Assembly (NCBI GenBank): GCA_016929905.1
Contig: JAFGHX010000465.1
Span: 1 to 64,000, forward strand
Source of the DNA: Kiritimatiellia bacterium
GTDB taxonomy: Bacteria; Verrucomicrobiota; Kiritimatiellia; JAFGHX01
Reading direction: 5' to 3'
Length of the DNA stretch: 64,000 nt
Part shown: positions 37,062 to 43,960 of the stretch, in pieces
How the letters are laid out: the number at the start of each line of letters is the position of its first letter
How positions within the stretch are numbered: the first letter of the stretch is position 1
Notes under the pieces: model-generated
Databases searched by the model: none
What the model saw: only the letters and a program-made list of their open reading frames with translations
Told to the model about the DNA's origin: nothing
Translations under genes and position numbers: made by a program

Positions 37062-38120
37062 TCACACGCGCACGTGCGCATGCACACTGCTCTCGCGCAC
37101 CATGAGGTGCGTCGGCAGCAGAACACGGTCCGGCGCCGAACCCGGCTGTTCCATGTGCAGGCGCAGCAATTCCACCGCACGCCGGCCCATTTCAAACAGA
37201 TCGCCGGCAACCGTCGTCAGCGCGGGCCGCATGTGCCGGGAGTGGGGCAGATCGTCAAACCCCACGACGGCCACGTCCTCCGGAACCCGCCGGCCGAGGT
37301 CTTGCAGCCCGCGGATAAGCGCGGAGGCTACCCCGTCCGTCACGCCGAACGCCGCCGTCGGGCAGGGCGTCAGACCGCAGAGCCTGTGCGCGGCGCTGCC
37401 CGGCCCATGCCCGTGCGGGTTGTCCGTCTCGATCCGATACCTTTCGTCCAGCACGATGCCGTGCTCACGCAACGCCGCTTGGTAGCCGCGCAGACGTTCG
37501 GATTTCGCCGTCCGTTCCGTTGGGTCCGTCACGAATACGATGGTGCGGTGGCCTTGTCCGATCAGATGCGTCACCGCCTCTTGGGCTCCCGACTCGTTGT
37601 CAAAAGCAATATAGGGAATCGACGGGCTTTCCACATGGCTGCTGACCGCAACAACCGGCATGCGCTCGCGCAGGGCCAGCAGCTGATCGCGATCGGCCAG
37701 CGTCGGCGTCACCACCAGTGCGGCATCCACGCGTGCCTCTTCCGCTACCTCCAGGAAGGGACGGCCGGGCTCTCGGAACAGCAGAACCATCTCACGGGGC
37801 GCCAGAACCGTACGGTAGCCCTCGATCAGCGGCATGTGAAAACCCGTTTCCGTGCTGGCCTTGGCCGGTACGATGATGCCGACAACCAGCGCGGGCGAGG
37901 GGACAGGCAGCGTCTGCGCCACAAACGTGCCCTTGCCTTGCTCGCGGTACAGAAGCCCCTCCCGAACCAGACCCGCCAGCGCCTTCTGAACCGTGTTCGC
38001 GCTCACCTCGAAATGACGCATGAAACGGCTCTCCGACCAGATCAGCGCGCCAGGCTCGAATTCACCCTCGGCGATCCGATCTCGAATGAATTGTTCGATG
38101 AGTTTGTACTTCGGCGACAT
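37062..38120 (-). CDS. GntR-LacI hybrid transcriptional regulator (second)
   Basis: 352 residues. Winged-helix GntR domain at 1-70 (LIWSESRFMRHFEVSANTVQ, EQGKGTFVAQ) and LacI-type sugar-binding domain at 78-345 (GHRTIVFVTDPTERTAKSER, VPEDVAVVGFDDLPHSRHM). It heads the minus-strand degradation genes (glycosidases, PL6, heparinase-like). A perfect 14-base palindrome lies 63 bases upstream of its start and a near copy precedes the heparinase-like gene, so it is the likely local regulator, probably derepressed by an oligosaccharide. It is clearly distinct in sequence from the regulator at 15401, consistent with the different candidate operators. Confidence 0.9.
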   Translation of the reverse strand: MSPKYKLIEQFIRDRIAEGEFEPGALIWSESRFMRHFEVSANTVQKALAGLVREGLLYREQGKGTFVAQTLPVPSPALVVGIIVPAKASTETGFHMPLIEGYRTVLAPREMVLLFREPGRPFLEVAEEARVDAALVVTPTLADRDQLLALRERMPVVAVSSHVESPSIPYIAFDNESGAQEAVTHLIGQGHRTIVFVTDPTERTAKSERLRGYQAALREHGIVLDERYRIETDNPHGHGPGSAAHRLCGLTPCPTAAFGVTDGVASALIRGLQDLGRRVPEDVAVVGFDDLPHSRHMRPALTTVAGDLFEMGRRAVELLRLHMEQPGSAPDRVLLPTHLMVRESSVHAHVRV

Positions 38121-38182
38121 CGTCCGGCTTCCTATCGGTCTCCGATCTGTCCACGCGCAACCGGAAGACTAATTTGTATCAG

Positions 38183-38199
38183 ATACTTATAAGTATAAG
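38183..38199. promoter_or_regulatory. Candidate autoregulatory operator (site B)
   Basis: ATACTTATAAGTATAAG; its first 14 bases are a perfect palindrome. Upstream of the GntR-LacI gene (start 38120). The match at 25094-25110 supports a real binding site. Confidence 0.6.
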
Positions 38200-38316
38200 T
38201 TTATGATGCAGGATTTCAAGCAAAAAGTGAGTCAGAACCCAAATTTCCTGGCGCCATGGGCGCCGCCTGGCCCTCGGCGCCTACTTCGAGCGCTCTGATA
38301 CTCTGGGTACTCTGAG

Positions 38317-38490
38317 GGTCTGTCCCCGCACCCTCCTTGGAGGGCGCGGCTCTGTCCGCGCCGGGGTTCTTCAACGGAACCGGGCTTCAGGGTCTGTCCC
38401 CGCGCTCTACACGTGGCGCCGTTGGAGGGCGCGGTTCCACCCGCGCCGGGTCTTTCGACAGACTCGGGCTTCAGGGTCTGTCCCTTGGCC
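38317..38490. repeat. Degenerate tandem repeat, unit about 85 bp
   Basis: Two full and one partial units, each with GGGTCTGTCCC, TTGGAGGGCGCGG, a CCGCGCCGGG stretch and CGGGCTTCA. The GGAGGGCGCGG/CGCGCC pairs can form small hairpins. The word is shared with 10718-10831. Confidence 0.55.
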
Positions 38491-38643
38491 CCTTGTCCCT
38501 TGGCCCCTCGGCCTCGGGCAGCACGAGGCTGGCCGTCTCAGGGGGTGCCAGGCAACTCGGGGATGGACTTTGGGCCGGGAAATGCCGCAAGATGGCGGCC
38601 AACGCCCTGTTCACCCGCGACGGGTTCACGAAAGGAAGAAGGC

Positions 38644-39963
38644 ATGCAGACCAACGGCGTAAGCACGAAACCCCGAATCATTGTCCTGACCGATATCAGC
38701 AGTTTGATCGGAGGTTGGCGCGAGCCGGATGATACGCAATCGCTCGTGCGCTTCCTGCTGTACAGCAATGAGTTCGACGTGGAAGGATTGATCGCGACCG
38801 CCTCGGGCTGGCCGCAGCCGAAGACGGAATTCATTGAAGCGATCGTCCAGGCCTACGGGCGGGTCCGCGCCAACCTGCTTTTGCACAGTCCCGACTATCC
38901 GTCCGTGGAGCACCTGCTGGCCTGCACGAAGGGCGGGCTTCCGAAACGCGGAGTCGGGCAGATCGGGGATGCCGGCGACTCGGAGGCGTCCGAATGGATC
39001 ATTTCGGTGGTGGACAAGCCGGACCCGCGCCCGGTGTGGATCATCATCTGGGGCGCGCCCACGGATCTGGCACAGGCGCTGTGGCGGGTGCGGCAGGACC
39101 GGAGCGCCGAAGAACTCAAGGCCTTCATGTCGAAGATCCGGGTGAACGCCATTGCGGATCAGGACGACACGGGGCCGTGGATCAAGGAGAACTATCCCGA
39201 TCTGTTCTATGTCACGTGGATCGTCACGATGCGGGGAATCTATCGCGGCGGCGACACCTCCCTGGTGTCGGCCGACTGGGTTTACCGCCATGTGCACGGG
39301 CACGGCTGTCTGGGGAATGCGTATCCGATTTACGACGGCGGCGACTGTTTCACGGGCGAGGTGCGCGGCCTGAAGGAGGGCGATACGCCGTCCTATCTCT
39401 GTCTGATCCCCAACGGACTGAGCGACCCGGAGCATCCGGACTGGGGGAGTTGGGGCGGCCGTTTCGTTGCGGGCGAGAACCCGAACCAGTTCACGGACGC
39501 GGCGGATTACCTGGAAGGGGAGGAGAGCGTCAAGGCCACCGTCTACCGCTGGCGGGCGGCGTTCCAGGCCGATTTCCAGGCGCGGCTGGATTGGTGCGTG
39601 CGCGCCCACAAGCGGGCGAACCATCCGCCGGTCGCGGTGGTGGCCGGGGAAACCGAACGAACGGTTGCGCCCGGCGAAGAAGTGATGTTCGACGCCTCCG
39701 GCTCGCACGATCCCGACGGCGACCGGTTGACGTTCTCCTGGTCCTTCTACCAGGACCCGAGCACCTACAAGGAGAGACGAAACTTCCGGCCCAAGCTCGG
39801 GATCCGGAACGCAGCCTCGCCGCGCGCGTCGCTGGTGGCGCCCGAGGTCGCCTCGCCGGTGACGCTGCACGTCATCCTGACCGTAACGGACGACGGGACC
39901 CCGCCGCTGTCGCGGTACCGGCGCGTCCTCATTCACGTGGACCCCGCGAGGGGGAATGGTTGA
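38644..39963 (+). CDS. DUF1593 nucleoside-hydrolase-like protein with Ig/PKD-like C-terminus
   Basis: 439 residues from the ATG at 38644 (GGAAGAAGGC just before it). No signal peptide. The N-terminal 320 residues match the DUF1593 family (RIIVLTDISSLIGGWREPDD, GLIATASGWPQ, IIIWGAPTDLAQAL), which shares the inosine-uridine nucleoside hydrolase fold. Family members from saccharolytic bacteria are described as cellulose- or polysaccharide-related. The C-terminal 100 residues are an Ig/PKD-like sandwich (SGSHDPDGDRLTFSW). The stop TGA at 39961-39963 overlaps the next gene's ATG, so the two are translationally coupled. The substrate is unknown; an N- or O-glycosidic sugar bond is likely. Cytosolic location is odd for a protein with a C-terminal adhesion-type domain. 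Confidence 0.8.
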   Translation: MQTNGVSTKPRIIVLTDISSLIGGWREPDDTQSLVRFLLYSNEFDVEGLIATASGWPQPKTEFIEAIVQAYGRVRANLLLHSPDYPSVEHLLACTKGGLPKRGVGQIGDAGDSEASEWIISVVDKPDPRPVWIIIWGAPTDLAQALWRVRQDRSAEELKAFMSKIRVNAIADQDDTGPWIKENYPDLFYVTWIVTMRGIYRGGDTSLVSADWVYRHVHGHGCLGNAYPIYDGGDCFTGEVRGLKEGDTPSYLCLIPNGLSDPEHPDWGSWGGRFVAGENPNQFTDAADYLEGEESVKATVYRWRAAFQADFQARLDWCVRAHKRANHPPVAVVAGETERTVAPGEEVMFDASGSHDPDGDRLTFSWSFYQDPSTYKERRNFRPKLGIRNAASPRASLVAPEVASPVTLHVILTVTDDGTPPLSRYRRVLIHVDPARGNG

Positions 39964-41276
39964 TGGTTCATGGGCGATGGGTAACGATGGATTTCCAAAG
40001 CCTGCATCCGCGCGACCAGTTGGCGGTGATCATGGAGCGCATCTACCGGTGCGGCATGACCACGGCCTCGGGCGGCAACCTGTCCGTTCTGGACGAAGCG
40101 GGCGAGATCTGGATTACGCCGGCCGGTGTGGACAAGGGCGACCTGTTCGCGGAGGACATCGTGTGCGTGAAGGCCGGCGGTTCGACCGAGGGGCGGCACC
40201 GGCCGTCGTCGGAGCTGCCGCTGCACAAGGCCGTCTATGCGGCTCGGCCGGACGTGCGCGCGGTGATCCACGCGCATCCGTGCGCGCTGGTCGCGTTCTG
40301 TCTCGTCCGCGGCGTTCCCGACACGCGTATCCTCCCGCAGGCCGCGGCCGTGTGCGGATCGGTCGGGTACACCCCCTACACCTTCCCGGCCAGCGAGCAG
40401 TTGGGCCAGGCGGTGGCCGCCGGTTTCCGGGACGGACACAACACGGTCCTGCTCGAGAACCACGGAGCGGTCACCGCGGGGCAGGCCTTGCTTCAGGCTT
40501 TTCACAGGCTGGAGACGCTGGAGTTCTGTGCCCAGCTCACGATCCGGGCGCACGTGCTGGGCCGCGCCACGGTGTTGAGCGACGAGCAGATCGCCATGTC
40601 GCGCCACACGGAGTACCTGCTGGAGGAGTACGAACCGCGGGCGCAGGTGCCCGGCGAACGCGCGTTGCGCCTTGAACTGTGCGAATTCGTCCGGCGTGCC
40701 TATCGGCAGCGAATCATGATCAGCACGGAGGGAACGCTTTCCGCACGTCTCGACGACGGCTCCTTCCTGATCACGCCGTACGGGTTCGACCGGGCCTACG
40801 TGGAGACGGGCCAGCTCGTACGGATCGACAGGGGCCGCCGGGAGGCGGGGAAAGTGCCGAGCCGCGCGGTGCGCCTGCATGAGGCCATCTACGCGAGCCG
40901 GCCCGAGGTGGGGTGCATCTTGTGCGCGCAGGCGCCGCACAGCACGGCGTTCAGTGTCGTCGCCGACGCCACGTTCGACACCGCGGCGATGCCGGAAAGC
41001 TACGTGATGTTGCGCGAGTTGCCCGTCGTGCCGTTCGGCCCGCAGTACGAGGATGTGAGCCGGGTCGCCGCGCTGATCACGAAGCGGACGCCTGTGCTGC
41101 TGATCCGCAACGATGGCGTGCTGGCCACGGGCCGATCGCCGGCCGAGGCCTATGACCGCGTCGAGGTTGCCGAGTTCAGCGCGCGATCGCTGATCGAAGC
41201 CGCCATGATCGGCGAAGTGGCTCCGATCAGTCGCCGCGAACTCGCCAGGCTGGATCAGGCCTATCCTGTGGAGTAA
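39963..41276 (+). CDS. Tandem class II aldolase/adducin-domain protein, second domain lacking metal ligands
   Basis: 437 residues in two class II aldolase domains. Domain 1 (9-215) keeps the set that binds the catalytic metal: Glu84 in PSSELPLH, His103 and His105 in IHAHP, His167 in LENHGAV. It could cleave a sugar phosphate or decarboxylate, as L-fuculose-phosphate aldolase and L-ribulose-phosphate epimerase relatives do. Domain 2 (230-430) aligns along its length (VPSRAVRLHEAIYASRPEV), but the equivalents are Arg301, Cys321, Gln323 and Asp384, so it cannot bind metal in the usual way. It is presumably structural or regulatory. The start overlaps the previous stop (TGATG); another ATG is at 39987. 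A single polypeptide with one live and one dead copy is unusual for the family. Confidence 0.85.
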   Translation: MVHGRWVTMDFQSLHPRDQLAVIMERIYRCGMTTASGGNLSVLDEAGEIWITPAGVDKGDLFAEDIVCVKAGGSTEGRHRPSSELPLHKAVYAARPDVRAVIHAHPCALVAFCLVRGVPDTRILPQAAAVCGSVGYTPYTFPASEQLGQAVAAGFRDGHNTVLLENHGAVTAGQALLQAFHRLETLEFCAQLTIRAHVLGRATVLSDEQIAMSRHTEYLLEEYEPRAQVPGERALRLELCEFVRRAYRQRIMISTEGTLSARLDDGSFLITPYGFDRAYVETGQLVRIDRGRREAGKVPSRAVRLHEAIYASRPEVGCILCAQAPHSTAFSVVADATFDTAAMPESYVMLRELPVVPFGPQYEDVSRVAALITKRTPVLLIRNDGVLATGRSPAEAYDRVEVAEFSARSLIEAAMIGEVAPISRRELARLDQAYPVE

Positions 41277-41292
41277 CGGACGGAGGGTTGAT

Positions 41293-42093
41293 ATGTTCAC
41301 GATCGGCGCGCAGAACAGAGCCTACGACCTGCACCGGCCGAAGGGGTGCACGGTCCTGACGATCGAAGTCGACGCGTGGCCGGGCAACGAGTTCGGGTTG
41401 TGGCTGCCGGAAACGGTCCTCGCCGGCGGCAAAATCGTCTGGTGCAACTGGCGCGGGGACCCGCTGCAGGACTGGGAGCAACGCGACGGCGCGTGGGTGT
41501 GGTCGAAGGAGTTCGGTCCGTTTCGCCTCACGTCCGCGCTCACCGTCGATCCGGCCAGATCGTGCCTGTGGTACGTGCACACGTTTGTCAATGAATCGCC
41601 GTCCGCTCTCTCCGGCCTGAATTGCCAGACCTGCTTTCATCTGGTGAATGCGCCGCAGTTCATATCGGTGCGGGGCGAGCGGATATGGGCGTGCCTCGAC
41701 GGCGAATGGACGACGACCGACAAGGTGCCGCGCGCCGAATCGCCGGACCCGCGCCGCGTGAAGTTCCTCAAGGCGGGGATCCGGACGGAGCGGACGGTGA
41801 TTCCGGACTCGGTGTTCCCTTCCGCCACGATGCCGGAACAGGCTTCCCATCCGCTGATCGTCGCCGAGCGCTTCGGCGGAGACGCGGCCGTGGGGATCGC
41901 GTGCCGGAACGTCCGGCACCTGTTCAACAATAACGACAGCATTCTGCGCTGTATCCACAGCGAGCCGTTCCCCGTTGAAGACCTGCCGCCCGGCGCCGAG
42001 GCACGGCAGGAAGGCGTCATCATCTTTCTGGCGGGCGGGCATCAGGACGTGCTGTCGCATTTCGACGCGATTACAGACGGCGGATGGCGATAG
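41293..42093 (+). CDS. Protein of unknown function, possible beta-sandwich sugar-binding fold
   Basis: 266 residues with a GGAGGG site five bases before the ATG. I do not recognise the family. It is soluble and cytoplasmic, rich in Trp and beta-strand patterns (LWLPETVLAGGKIVWCNWRG, WYVHTFVNESPSALSGLNCQ), with several His and Cys (CQTCFHLVN). The strand-rich pattern is reminiscent of aldose-epimerase-like or DUF4380-like sandwiches, without a clear catalytic motif. It sits 16 bases after the aldolase gene and 51 before an isomerase gene, so a role in the same sugar pathway is inferred from position alone. Confidence 0.7.
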   Translation: MFTIGAQNRAYDLHRPKGCTVLTIEVDAWPGNEFGLWLPETVLAGGKIVWCNWRGDPLQDWEQRDGAWVWSKEFGPFRLTSALTVDPARSCLWYVHTFVNESPSALSGLNCQTCFHLVNAPQFISVRGERIWACLDGEWTTTDKVPRAESPDPRRVKFLKAGIRTERTVIPDSVFPSATMPEQASHPLIVAERFGGDAAVGIACRNVRHLFNNNDSILRCIHSEPFPVEDLPPGAEARQEGVIIFLAGGHQDVLSHFDAITDGGWR

Positions 42094-42144
42094 ACGGATC
42101 GCCGTATCGAACCACACGGGGCACGGTGGAGCAGGGGCGGCGCG

Positions 42145-42972
42145 ATGCTTTCCATAGCGACGGATTACGCGGCGGATCACGGTTCGGCGGAGCCGTACTT
42201 GAGGCGGATCGCGGCGGCCGGTTTCACGCATGTGCACTGGTGCCACGAATGGAATACGGACTTCCTCTATCCCGACGCGGAGATCGAACAGATCCGCGGA
42301 TGGCTTGACGCGTTCGGGTTGCGCGTGCTCGACCTGCACGCCTCGGCCGGCCAGGAGAAGAACTGGTGCGCTCCGCACCCGGACGTACGGGCGGCCGGCG
42401 TGGAACTCATTGTCAACCGGATGCGCATGGCCGCCGCGTTTGCGAGCGACGTGATCGTGCTGCACCTGCGCTCGCGGGGTGACAGGGCCGAACCCTCCTA
42501 CTGGCAGGACGTCGGTCAGTCTCTCAGCGAACTCGAGCCGGAGGCCGCGCGGCTGGGCGTCAGAATCGCCATGGAGAACGGGCCCTGGCGGGGGATCGCG
42601 CGAGTGTTGGGCGATCAGGCCCCCGGTTTCATCGGGCTGTGCTACGATTCGGGGCACGGGAACCTGCCCGAACGCGACGGGTTGACTCACCTCGAATCCT
42701 GGCTGGAGCGCCTGATTGCCATTCATCTCCACGACAACGACGGCCGTGCCGACCAGCATCGGCTGCCCTTCTTGGGAAGCGTGGATTGGCCCAGGCTCGC
42801 GCGCGCCGTCGCACGGTCCCGGTACGACAAGTGCGTCAGCCTGGAGGTCAGCATGCGCGGGTCGGGATTCGAGGATGAAGACGCCTTCCTCAGGGCCGCC
42901 CTCGAACGCGGCGCGGCGCTCGCGCGGATGATCGCCAATGAGGGCGGAGGCGCGGTCGCTACGTCCACCTGA
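42145..42972 (+). CDS. Sugar phosphate isomerase/epimerase-like TIM barrel (AP endonuclease 2 family)
   Basis: 275 residues of the xylose-isomerase-like barrel family. It contains FTHVHWCHEWNTDF near the N-terminus, LRVLDLHASAGQEKNW, then RIAMENGPW, GLCYDSGHGNL and LIAIHLHDNDGRADQHRLPF, which carry the Glu/Asp/His residues that usually bind the divalent metal. It likely isomerises or epimerises a keto-sugar or sugar acid. A second, dissimilar member of this family is at 49985. The ribosome-binding site is weak (AGGGGCGGCGCG). Confidence 0.8.
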   Translation: MLSIATDYAADHGSAEPYLRRIAAAGFTHVHWCHEWNTDFLYPDAEIEQIRGWLDAFGLRVLDLHASAGQEKNWCAPHPDVRAAGVELIVNRMRMAAAFASDVIVLHLRSRGDRAEPSYWQDVGQSLSELEPEAARLGVRIAMENGPWRGIARVLGDQAPGFIGLCYDSGHGNLPERDGLTHLESWLERLIAIHLHDNDGRADQHRLPFLGSVDWPRLARAVARSRYDKCVSLEVSMRGSGFEDEDAFLRAALERGAALARMIANEGGGAVATST

Positions 42973-43078
42973 GCCTTCGTCGGCCGGTCTGCCCGGATCT
43001 TGCTGAAACGTCCTCATTATTTTCCGTGTCGATTCTCTTTTCTTGTATTCGTGTTGTTTGCGCAATATTATGGGGAAT

Positions 43079-43174
43079 TCGAGCAAGTTGGCGAGTAGGC
43101 TCTCGAGTAAGTTCTCGAGTAAGTTCTCGAGCAGGTTGTCGAGCAGGTTTTCGGGTTAGGTTTGGAGCAAGGTT
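43079..43174. repeat. 12-bp tandem repeat array B (eight units)
   Basis: Eight consecutive 12-mers with consensus TCGAGYARGTTN: the central pair is identical (TCGAGTAAGTTC) and the outer ones decay. The array ends one base before the G-rich ribosome-binding site (43175-43185) of the XRE-cupin gene. The 213-base gap holds nothing else. Confidence 0.85.
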
Positions 43175-43185
43175 GGGGGGGAGCA

Positions 43186-43716
43186 ATGGGCAAAGAGATG
43201 TACGATTTCACGGTTCTGCGCACGTTGCGGAAGCGGCGCGGGCTGACCATTGCGGACATATCGGATCAGTCCGGGGTTTCGCAGGCCGTGATTTCGCGGC
43301 TGGAACGGAACCAGACGATGGCGGAACTGGAGACGTTGTTCAAGCTTGGCCGAGTGTTCGGGATGAACCCGAGCGAGCTGCTGGCGCTTGCCGAATCGCA
43401 GACCGGTCAGCTGAAGAAATCCTCGGTACACGTTTCGGACGACTTCCGGTTTCAGGAGGTCTCGTATTCGAACGTGCGCTGTCTGATCGGCGCGGCAAAG
43501 AAGGGCGGCAAGGTGCACAAGCCGCGCGTGCACGAAGACGACTACGAGGTGTGCTGGGTGTTGGAAGGGCGGGTGCGATTCTATCTGCCGAACGAGACAT
43601 ACGATCTGGAGGCCGGCGACGCGCTGCAGTTTGACGCGATTCTGGAACATACGTACGAAGCGCTCGACGACTGCCGCCTTCTGATCCTGCATCTCAGGAA
43701 GGGCAAGCGGTTGTGA
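43186..43716 (+). CDS. XRE-family regulator with C-terminal cupin domain
   Basis: 176 residues. Residues 8-65 are a lambda-repressor-type helix-turn-helix (LRTLRKRRGLTIADISDQSG, SQAVISRLERNQTM). Residues 95-175 are a small cupin barrel (VHKPRVHEDDYEVCWVLEGR, YDLEAGDALQFDAILEHTY). Such proteins (HipB/PuuR-like) sense a small metabolite through the cupin. It sits inside the catabolic run, directly after the isomerase gene, and is the best candidate to regulate it. The ATG at 43186 is set by GGGGGGGAGCA. The TGA stop is also the first base set of a 112-bp palindromic element, and the leader carries array B. Confidence 0.9.
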   Translation: MGKEMYDFTVLRTLRKRRGLTIADISDQSGVSQAVISRLERNQTMAELETLFKLGRVFGMNPSELLALAESQTGQLKKSSVHVSDDFRFQEVSYSNVRCLIGAAKKGGKVHKPRVHEDDYEVCWVLEGRVRFYLPNETYDLEAGDALQFDAILEHTYEALDDCRLLILHLRKGKRL

Positions 43717-43825
43717 GCCCGCTCCAAGAATCGGCTCGCGAGGACGCTCGCCCTCCAGTTGATCGCACATGACGGACACATGGAGGGCGAGCGTCCTCGC
43801 GAGCCGGGTTGTAGGAGTAGACTCA
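43714..43825. repeat. 112-bp palindromic element, copy 2
   Basis: Arms of 44 and 45 bases around a 23-base loop: TGAGCCCGCTCCAAGAATCG then GCTCGCGAGGACGCTCGCCC on the left; TGGAGGGCGAGCGTCCTCGC on the right, ending GGAGTAGACTCA. It begins exactly at the stop codon of the XRE-cupin gene, so the element supplies the stop. Confidence 0.8.
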
Positions 43826-43840
43826 TCGGTTTTGGCTAGA

Positions 43841-43945
43841 GGAGAACGTGCTCGAGAACCTACTCGGGAACTTATCCCGGGATTCCGGAGTCAGCCCGTG
43901 GCCCGGGAATCGAGCAAGTTCTCGAGTAAGTTCTCGAGATAGTTG
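43841..43945. repeat. 12-bp repeat array C, inverted pair
   Basis: Left part reads GTGCTCGAGAACCTACTCGG then GAACTTATCCCGGG (reverse orientation). Right part is TCGAGCAAGTTC, TCGAGTAAGTTC, TCGAGATAGTTG. The pair can form a hairpin. The right part ends one base before the purine-rich ribosome-binding site of the next gene (start 43961). Confidence 0.75.
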
Positions 43946-43960
43946 GGAGAGGGGGGGGAG

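Larger units (their letters stand above)
38121..38643. other. 523-base divergent region with operator and tandem repeats
   Basis: Contains the palindrome at 38183-38199, a degenerate tandem repeat (38317-38490) and small CCCTTGGCCCCT repeats to 38515. The last 100 bases before 38644 presumably hold the promoter of the plus-strand cluster, but no clear -35/-10 pair stands out. Confidence 0.5.
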
